Shown: positions 24,032 through 28,127 of the stretch, piece after piece | How the letters are laid out: every line of letters starts with the position of its first letter | Position numbering within the stretch: position 1 is the first letter of the stretch | Notes under the pieces: model-generated | Databases searched by the model: none | What the model was told of the DNA's origin: nothing | Seen by the model: the letters and a program-made list of their open reading frames with translations, nothing else | Source: a virus | IMG/VR virus record: IMGVR_UViG_3300006805_000120 | Coordinates: 1 to 28,127 of that record | DNA length: 28,127 bases | Reading direction: 5' to 3' (one strand) | Translations under genes and position numbers: made by a program

Positions 24032-24978
24032 GATTTTATGTTTTTTAAGGTTTCGGCTATTTGGTCTAACTGTTCGGATACATCTTTTGATAAGACATAT
24101 CTATACGCGTCTTCGCTAAGTTTTTTCAGGTTCTCAGGACTCGCATCATCTATGTCGGTACTCGCGTTGATCAAGTCCCCGTTTAATCTATGAAAGACTA
24201 AGTCGACATTGGTTGATTCCGCTATCGTCTCCATATAGTACGTAGTCATCGCAGAATTTTGCTGCAAAAACACGTTTGGAAGTCTAGTGACCCATTGGAT
24301 AGCACCCCACAATACATGCTTCTTGCTCAATTTGTGGGCTTTGTTTCCAGTACCTATGGATACAACAAAGTATGAATCTGATTTTTCTTTCCTCACCATC
24401 TCAGATAAAACCACCATCGACGGGTTGTTTTCTGCCAAACCACCATCTATGTCGATTCTATCGTTTGTTGTGTCGGCTGGGAAATATGTTGGTGCAGAAG
24501 CAGATTTGCCACATATGTCCCTCAGCAACATGTTTTTGTGTTCCTCTTTGGTGCTCTTGAAAACGGTGTATTCTGTACAATCGCTTGTCTTGATGCTCAC
24601 GGCCAACATCTTCGATTTGGTTTCACCTAGCTTCATATCACCAAGGAAATCTTTCAAGGCTTTGTCTAAGGCTTCTCTTTTGTACTTTGGCCTAAACAAG
24701 CCCATTTTCCTCCACCACCTTTTTCTGAAGATGTCTTCTCCTCTTTGGGCGTAGATTTCTAGTGCTTTAGAACAGGTAACCATCCCTGAGCCTATGCAAG
24801 CCCCAGAAATTATACCAGTCGAAACGCCGCCGATGTAGTCAAAATAATGATGTAATGGTTCAGGAAGTCTCTTTTCGAGTTCTCTGAGTATGATGAGTTG
24901 GTAATAACCTTTTCCTCCTCCACCACACAAGGCCAAGCCAGTAACTGCCTTACCCCTGATCTTCTGGATTTCTTTCAT
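24028..24978 (-). CDS. Patatin-like phospholipase
   Basis: The 316-residue protein has every hallmark of the patatin family of lipid acyl hydrolases: the oxyanion loop CGGGGKGYYQ (residues 18-27), the nucleophile elbow GVSTG with Ser53, the conserved SASAPTYFPA segment, and the catalytic DGG with Asp178 of the Ser-Asp dyad. It would cleave phospholipid acyl chains. There is no signal peptide. I chose ATG 24978; a TTG 12 codons upstream would add a basic stretch overlapping the holin-like gene further. It still overlaps that gene by 29 bases and the spanin-like gene by four, so all are translated together. This suggests a part in lysis. Other possibilities are a toxin, or an enzyme related to the CapV effectors of CBASS. 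Confidence 0.88.
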   Translation of the reverse strand: MKEIQKIRGKAVTGLALCGGGGKGYYQLIILRELEKRLPEPLHHYFDYIGGVSTGIISGACIGSGMVTCSKALEIYAQRGEDIFRKRWWRKMGLFRPKYKREALDKALKDFLGDMKLGETKSKMLAVSIKTSDCTEYTVFKSTKEEHKNMLLRDICGKSASAPTYFPADTTNDRIDIDGGLAENNPSMVVLSEMVRKEKSDSYFVVSIGTGNKAHKLSKKHVLWGAIQWVTRLPNVFLQQNSAMTTYYMETIAESTNVDLVFHRLNGDLINASTDIDDASPENLKKLSEDAYRYVLSKDVSEQLDQIAETLKNIKS

Positions 24979-25207
24979 TGCTTTCGTGTTTTTTCTGTAA
25001 AACTTTACCACCAAAACCGATCGTCAATGCTCCAAGAATTAATTCTGTGTGAATGGTGTGATCTTTTACAAATATTGCAACAGTCACCTCAACAGTTCCC
25101 CACAATAGTGAAACGAATATCGTCACAGCAGAACCAAACCTAATAAAAGATTTGACTCCGTTTGACTCCTTCAAGTAAGCCCCGATTGCATTAAGCATCC
25201 TTCCCAT
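24950..25207 (-). CDS. Holin-like small membrane protein, 85 aa
   Basis: The protein has a short amphipathic N-terminus (MGRMLNAIGAYLKESNGVKS), a first hydrophobic segment (FGSAVTIFVSLLWGTVEVTV) and a second (TELILGALTIGFGGKVLQKK), then a charged tail. Two membrane segments, small size and the GKVLQK motif right after the second segment are features of many phage holins, including those of Bacteroidota phages, as far as I recall. A holin would make the inner membrane permeable at the end of infection. It overlaps its upstream neighbour by 17 bases and the patatin gene by 29. No endolysin is visible in this window, so the assignment rests on topology and position. Confidence 0.5.
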   Translation of the reverse strand: MGRMLNAIGAYLKESNGVKSFIRFGSAVTIFVSLLWGTVEVTVAIFVKDHTIHTELILGALTIGFGGKVLQKKHESNERNPEDQG

Positions 25208-25595
25208 TCTTTTGTAACATTAGTGTTATCAGTTTGTCCACTTTTTCATCAGTTCTGCCAATGATTTCTTTAACTTCGGCGATGCTGTGATTAAAAGCTT
25301 TGGTGTGCTTCTCGTCCTGTTTTTCCAATTTGTTCTCAAATCTTTCGCTCATCTGTTTTAACTCTTCAGAAAGATTTGTTGTGTTTTCTTTCTGCTTAAT
25401 CTCCATCTCTACGATTTTTTCTTTTTGATTGGATAAGTCGTGTTTTAGTTGAGAAATCTCGGCTTTAGTTTCTGTTTCTTTAGTGGCCAAATCTTTCGAG
25501 AATTTAAAGAATGACCAGCCAGCCCCTAGGATGGCGATTATCAAACCACCCCATTTTATGATATCATCAACATTTATTTGCATTACTTGGAACAT
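25191..25595 (-). CDS. Membrane-anchored coiled-coil protein, possible lysis accessory
   Basis: The 134-residue protein has one membrane segment near the N-terminus (IIKWGGLIIAILGAGWSFFK) and then about 95 residues of charged coiled coil (ETKAEISQLKHDLSNQKEKI and on). This single-anchor plus coil form is seen in XhlA-type proteins, i-spanins and tail-associated membrane proteins. It is the first gene of the lysis-like group, 37 bases after the preceding gene. Its leader contains AATATATAG but no exact late-promoter octamer. Its role is inferred from the partner genes downstream. Confidence 0.45.
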   Translation of the reverse strand: MFQVMQINVDDIIKWGGLIIAILGAGWSFFKFSKDLATKETETKAEISQLKHDLSNQKEKIVEMEIKQKENTTNLSEELKQMSERFENKLEKQDEKHTKAFNHSIAEVKEIIGRTDEKVDKLITLMLQKNGKDA

Positions 25596-25632
25596 TGTGG
25601 TCTATATATTCCGTAGGGCAAATTGTGTGTAG

Positions 25633-26154
25633 TTACACAAAGGTGGCATTATAATTTTCCTCTATATAAGAGGAAATTGTGTTTGAAATTCTGTCTATCA
25701 AGGGTTGTGTTAAGAATTGATCTGGCTGTAAAACCAAAACCTTGTCTAGTGCAGATTTCCACCAACCAGTCTCGACATCCTGTTTAACTGGTTGTAAGAC
25801 GTTTTCTATGTGTCTGTTGACAAACTCTGGTAGCCCAAGAATTAAAGACGTGTTTCTAAGTTCCGCCATAAGGGCATTTACTGCTTGTACACCATCCTCT
25901 TTTCGTTTTATGTATAAAGAATGTTCAAGCGAGTTGGCGTTTACTTGATAAAGAGGTTCATCAAAGTGCATGTTCACACAGAAAACAAGTTCCTCGTGAG
26001 CAATATGTTCATACTCGCAAATCTGTTCTTTGGTTGCAAAGTCAGCACCATGCACAGCTAAGTCTTTGATCTCCTCATTGGCTGGAAACCAATCGACGTG
26101 ATAAGAACCGTCTCTGAGTCTTGTGATGTTTCTCTTAACTAATAAATTTTCCAT
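25633..26154 (-). CDS. Hypothetical protein of 173 aa next to tail fibres
   Basis: I do not recognise this protein. It begins MENLLVKRNITRLRDGSYHV and contains a DWFPANEEIKDLAVHGADF segment, two Cys (EYEHIAHEELVFCVNMHF), a helical middle (DGVQAVNALMAELRNTSLIL) and a helical end with a Trp pair (ETGWWKSALDKVLVLQPDQF). There is no membrane segment. The start is one base from the stop of the tail fibre gene (TAG-T-ATG). It could be a chaperone for fibre assembly, as such genes often follow fibre genes, but nothing in the sequence shows this. Confidence 0.55.
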   Translation of the reverse strand: MENLLVKRNITRLRDGSYHVDWFPANEEIKDLAVHGADFATKEQICEYEHIAHEELVFCVNMHFDEPLYQVNANSLEHSLYIKRKEDGVQAVNALMAELRNTSLILGLPEFVNRHIENVLQPVKQDVETGWWKSALDKVLVLQPDQFLTQPLIDRISNTISSYIEENYNATFV

Positions 26155-26155
26155 A

Positions 26156-27280
26156 CTAGTAATCGGTTTCTATGTAAGCACCATGCAAGCCTATCCCTAT
26201 GACAGAAGAAGTCCCACCAACTGACATCCAGCCTTTTAAACCAAGTAAACTGGGTGAGGTTGGTATTTTCACCAAAGAACCATCCAAAGAACCAGATGCC
26301 ACAGCACCAGTTCCAATGTCCATGGCGGTGTAATAAACTATGTTTGAACCAGCTGGACAATAAAAAGCAATTTGATACACCTTGGTTCTATTGGCTGTTG
26401 GGACTGGGAACGATGCGCCGAGGTCTGTTTTTGTGGCAGCACCACCCGCACTGTTGGACATTATCTGTATGTTAGCGTCCGCAGCATCCCACCCCATGGA
26501 TAACTGGTTTAAGATTGTTGATGGCTCTACATCGGTTGGGGCTGCCTGATTTGAGTGTAATCCAACACAGGCTCTATTTGTTGCTGTTGCCACCCCAGTT
26601 GCACAACCCCACCTACACACAAAGAAAAACCCACCAGCAGAACCAGCCGTTCCTCTAAAATATTGGCCGTTGTTAGTCCTAAAACCAGCCACAGCCGTTG
26701 TGGTCGCCACCGTTACCAAGTATTCTATTATCTTGGATTTTGTATATATGTTAGTAGTGGAAATAACAGAACCAGTTGCTGTTCCAGTTGCTGACAATGT
26801 CATACCACCAAGGACGGTGACTTGATTGACAGACCCAGCCGCCTTATACAACTGTATGTTTTTCTCAAAGAAACTTGGTTGTAGAAACGATTCTATTCCA
26901 TGTTTGTCTTTGGTGATCAAAATCTGTTTTTCTGCGATCTTGTTGCTAAACAGCTTTACACCATCTGTGACTGGGGTCGTTGGTGCTGTTACCAAGTCAA
27001 AAAACAATTCTGAGTTGACAACTCTAACATTTGTTATACCAGCCAAAGAACCAGCGTTGTTGAATTGAACCTGACCAGATGAACCACCAGCCGAAGCTGC
27101 GTCTCCAACTACTCCAAGGATTTTCACACTAGTTCCATCAAAGTATTTGAGTTTCTTCGAAGTGGTGTTATACCAAAACACAGCCTCCACTGGGGAAACT
27201 GGGTCTGAACTTAGCATATGAATTTTTGCGTTTTGGAGTTCGTTCAGATTCAGGTCTATATCAGACTGGAATTTACTCAT
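26156..27280 (-). CDS. Tail fibre protein, 374 aa, likely receptor-binding
   Basis: The N-terminal 55 residues (DIDLNLNELQNAKIHMLSSD, then VFWYNTTSKKLKYFDGTSV) form a short attachment module common at the start of phage fibres; the next gene upstream carries a paralogous copy. A GGSSGQVQFNNAGSLAGI segment at about 65-82 is another familiar fibre motif. The remainder is Gly/Ala/Thr-rich beta sequence, with a distal part at about 170-374 that is rich in aromatic residues and Cys (FFFVCRWGCATG) and is the probable receptor-binding tip. No chaperone domain is present at the C-terminus. It lies 15 bases from the second fibre gene. Confidence 0.75.
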   Translation of the reverse strand: MSKFQSDIDLNLNELQNAKIHMLSSDPVSPVEAVFWYNTTSKKLKYFDGTSVKILGVVGDAASAGGSSGQVQFNNAGSLAGITNVRVVNSELFFDLVTAPTTPVTDGVKLFSNKIAEKQILITKDKHGIESFLQPSFFEKNIQLYKAAGSVNQVTVLGGMTLSATGTATGSVISTTNIYTKSKIIEYLVTVATTTAVAGFRTNNGQYFRGTAGSAGGFFFVCRWGCATGVATATNRACVGLHSNQAAPTDVEPSTILNQLSMGWDAADANIQIMSNSAGGAATKTDLGASFPVPTANRTKVYQIAFYCPAGSNIVYYTAMDIGTGAVASGSLDGSLVKIPTSPSLLGLKGWMSVGGTSSVIGIGLHGAYIETDY

Positions 27281-27295
27281 TCTCTATGAAATAAC

Positions 27296-27925
27296 TTAAC
27301 CGATCACGGTTACATCTACTGTTGTACTTGCTCCGTTTGCAGACAGGGTTATTGTGTTGACAGTTGCATGAACCACATCTAAGAAAACCCTTTCATATGT
27401 CGTGGAATTATGAACTTCAACAACAACCGCTCTACTGTTTAAGTTGTGGGTTATTGTCACAACTCCAGCGGCCGTTCCAACTGTAACTCCAGTCTGGGAG
27501 TATTTTGTTGCGATGTTGTCTGCGATGTTTTTGTTGACTGTGTCCCAACTTGCACCAACAGATGCCTCTGTGCCACCAGCGTTGTTTGCGTTACAGATGA
27601 TCATATCACCAGCCGAAACGGATTCGCCAGAAGCACCACCAATCTTACCACCAACTGAGAACACATAAACGTCACCGACACTACCAGCTGGATAATTTGG
27701 GTTGGTGGATGCATTTATGACTCCTTTATACTCCAATAATCCAACAAGATCAGCATTTATCAACAAGGTTTGTGTGGCCGTTCCGTCGTAATACTTCAGT
27801 TTTTTTGTGGTTGTGTTATACCACATCAATGCTTCGCTCAACGACGCTGGGTCGGTCGCTAACATGTGAACTTTAAAGTTCTGTATTTCGTTTCCGTTTA
27901 AATCTAAGTTGTTTAAAAACTTCAT
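27296..27925 (-). CDS. Short tail fibre protein, 209 aa
   Basis: The first 55 residues (NLDLNGNEIQNFKVHMLATD, then LMWYNTTTKKLKYYDGTATQ) match the start of the 26156-27280 fibre residue for residue over much of their length, so the two share an attachment domain. The middle is a Gly-rich beta region (GKIGGASGESVSAGDMIICN). The end (TITHNLNSRAVVVEVHNSTT and VNTITLSANG) is the 'THNL' module found at the tip of many phage fibres. Because it is shorter than its paralogue it may be an alternative or accessory fibre. It overlaps the upstream gene by four bases (ATGA). Confidence 0.75.
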   Translation of the reverse strand: MKFLNNLDLNGNEIQNFKVHMLATDPASLSEALMWYNTTTKKLKYYDGTATQTLLINADLVGLLEYKGVINASTNPNYPAGSVGDVYVFSVGGKIGGASGESVSAGDMIICNANNAGGTEASVGASWDTVNKNIADNIATKYSQTGVTVGTAAGVVTITHNLNSRAVVVEVHNSTTYERVFLDVVHATVNTITLSANGASTTVDVTVIG

Positions 27926-28107
27926 GGTGTTTGTATGTTTGAGACTAAATAAGCTTTGCCGCCGAAAGGAGCACTAAACTCCAATCTGACCGTGTTTTGA
28001 TCTACGTAGATAACATCCCCATAGACCTTAGTTCCAGCACTATCAACAACTGTTACTGTTGGGTGTGTACTCAAGTTGTGTGTTATCAACCACACTGTGG
28101 AAGCCAT
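27922..28107 (-). CDS. Single 'THNL' module fibre-tip protein, 61 aa
   Basis: The protein (MASTVWLITHNLSTHPTVTV, then DVIYVDQNTVRLEFSAPFGG) consists of one THNL module, the same kind that ends the 209-residue fibre next to it: a strand with ITHNL, a VVDSAG turn, and a closing strand ending GKAYLV. Such modules are usually C-terminal domains of longer fibres. As a separate gene coupled by ATGA overlap it may be an independently made tip or decoration. The remaining 20 bases to the right edge show no further frame. Confidence 0.65.
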   Translation of the reverse strand: MASTVWLITHNLSTHPTVTVVDSAGTKVYGDVIYVDQNTVRLEFSAPFGGKAYLVSNIQTP

Positions 28108-28127
28108 GGTTTGTATGTGTGTATACA

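Noticed and set aside
24287-24754. Open frame of 155 codons antisense to the patatin
   Set aside because: The minus strand encodes an intact enzyme with its catalytic residues across the same bases.
24979-25014. Extended TTG start of the patatin
   Set aside because: It adds 12 basic residues ahead of the conserved fold and deepens the overlap with the holin-like gene. ATG 24978 is a simpler start.
1-28127. CRISPR arrays, insertion sequences and integrase attachment sites
   Set aside because: No regularly spaced direct repeats, transposase or integrase motifs, or terminal inverted repeats were seen on either strand.

Overview
The window reads as part of the structural-gene region of a large contractile-tailed (T4-like, possibly jumbo) bacteriophage. 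The clearest anchors are a tail tube protein resembling T4 gp19 (16650-17207), a head-completion nuclease resembling T4 gp4 (9140-9685), a T4 gp26-type baseplate hub assembly protein (4126-5067), several very long virion proteins, and tail fibre genes with collagen-like and 'THNL' modules. No plasmid or chromosomal housekeeping gene, insertion sequence, CRISPR array or tRNA was seen. The host is probably a member of Bacteroidota: almost no gene has a Shine-Dalgarno sequence, starts are preceded by A-rich leaders, and one membrane protein looks like the Tyr/Gly-rich spanin-like proteins of Bacteroidota phages. This host call is inference.

Layout from left to right. 1-3223 (-): the N-terminal part of a giant virion protein that runs off the left edge. 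3262-5994 (+): a fibre-like protein, the hub assembly chaperone with an overlapping reading frame that may be reached by frameshifting, and a RuvC-fold nuclease. 5957-7304 (-): four small genes including a four-helix membrane protein and a 49-residue gene. 7305-7539: a non-coding divergent control region with a near-perfect parS (ParB-binding) sequence. 7540-9685 (+): a protein with two helix-turn-helix domains and the gp4-like nuclease. 9660-16584 (-): a collagen-repeat tail fibre and two large virion proteins. 16650-17207 (+): the tail tube gene alone, closed by a 34-bp perfect-palindrome terminator shared with the convergent unit. 17278-28107 (-): one long run of tightly packed genes covering putative internal head proteins, a WYL-domain protein, a lysis-like membrane cassette with a patatin phospholipase, and tail fibres.

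The most interesting signal is at 17278-21910. Four consecutive proteins begin with a basic decapeptide ending L-x-E at residues 8-10. This matches in position and form the capsid-targeting sequence of T4 internal proteins, which is removed by the prohead protease after residue 10. One of the four carries a complete Nudix hydrolase domain in its middle, suggesting an enzyme packed in the head and perhaps injected with the DNA. Other signals worth testing are the parS-like site, the out-of-frame extension of the hub chaperone, the patatin phospholipase among holin-like genes, and T4-type late-promoter octamers (NATAAATA) in front of transcription units.
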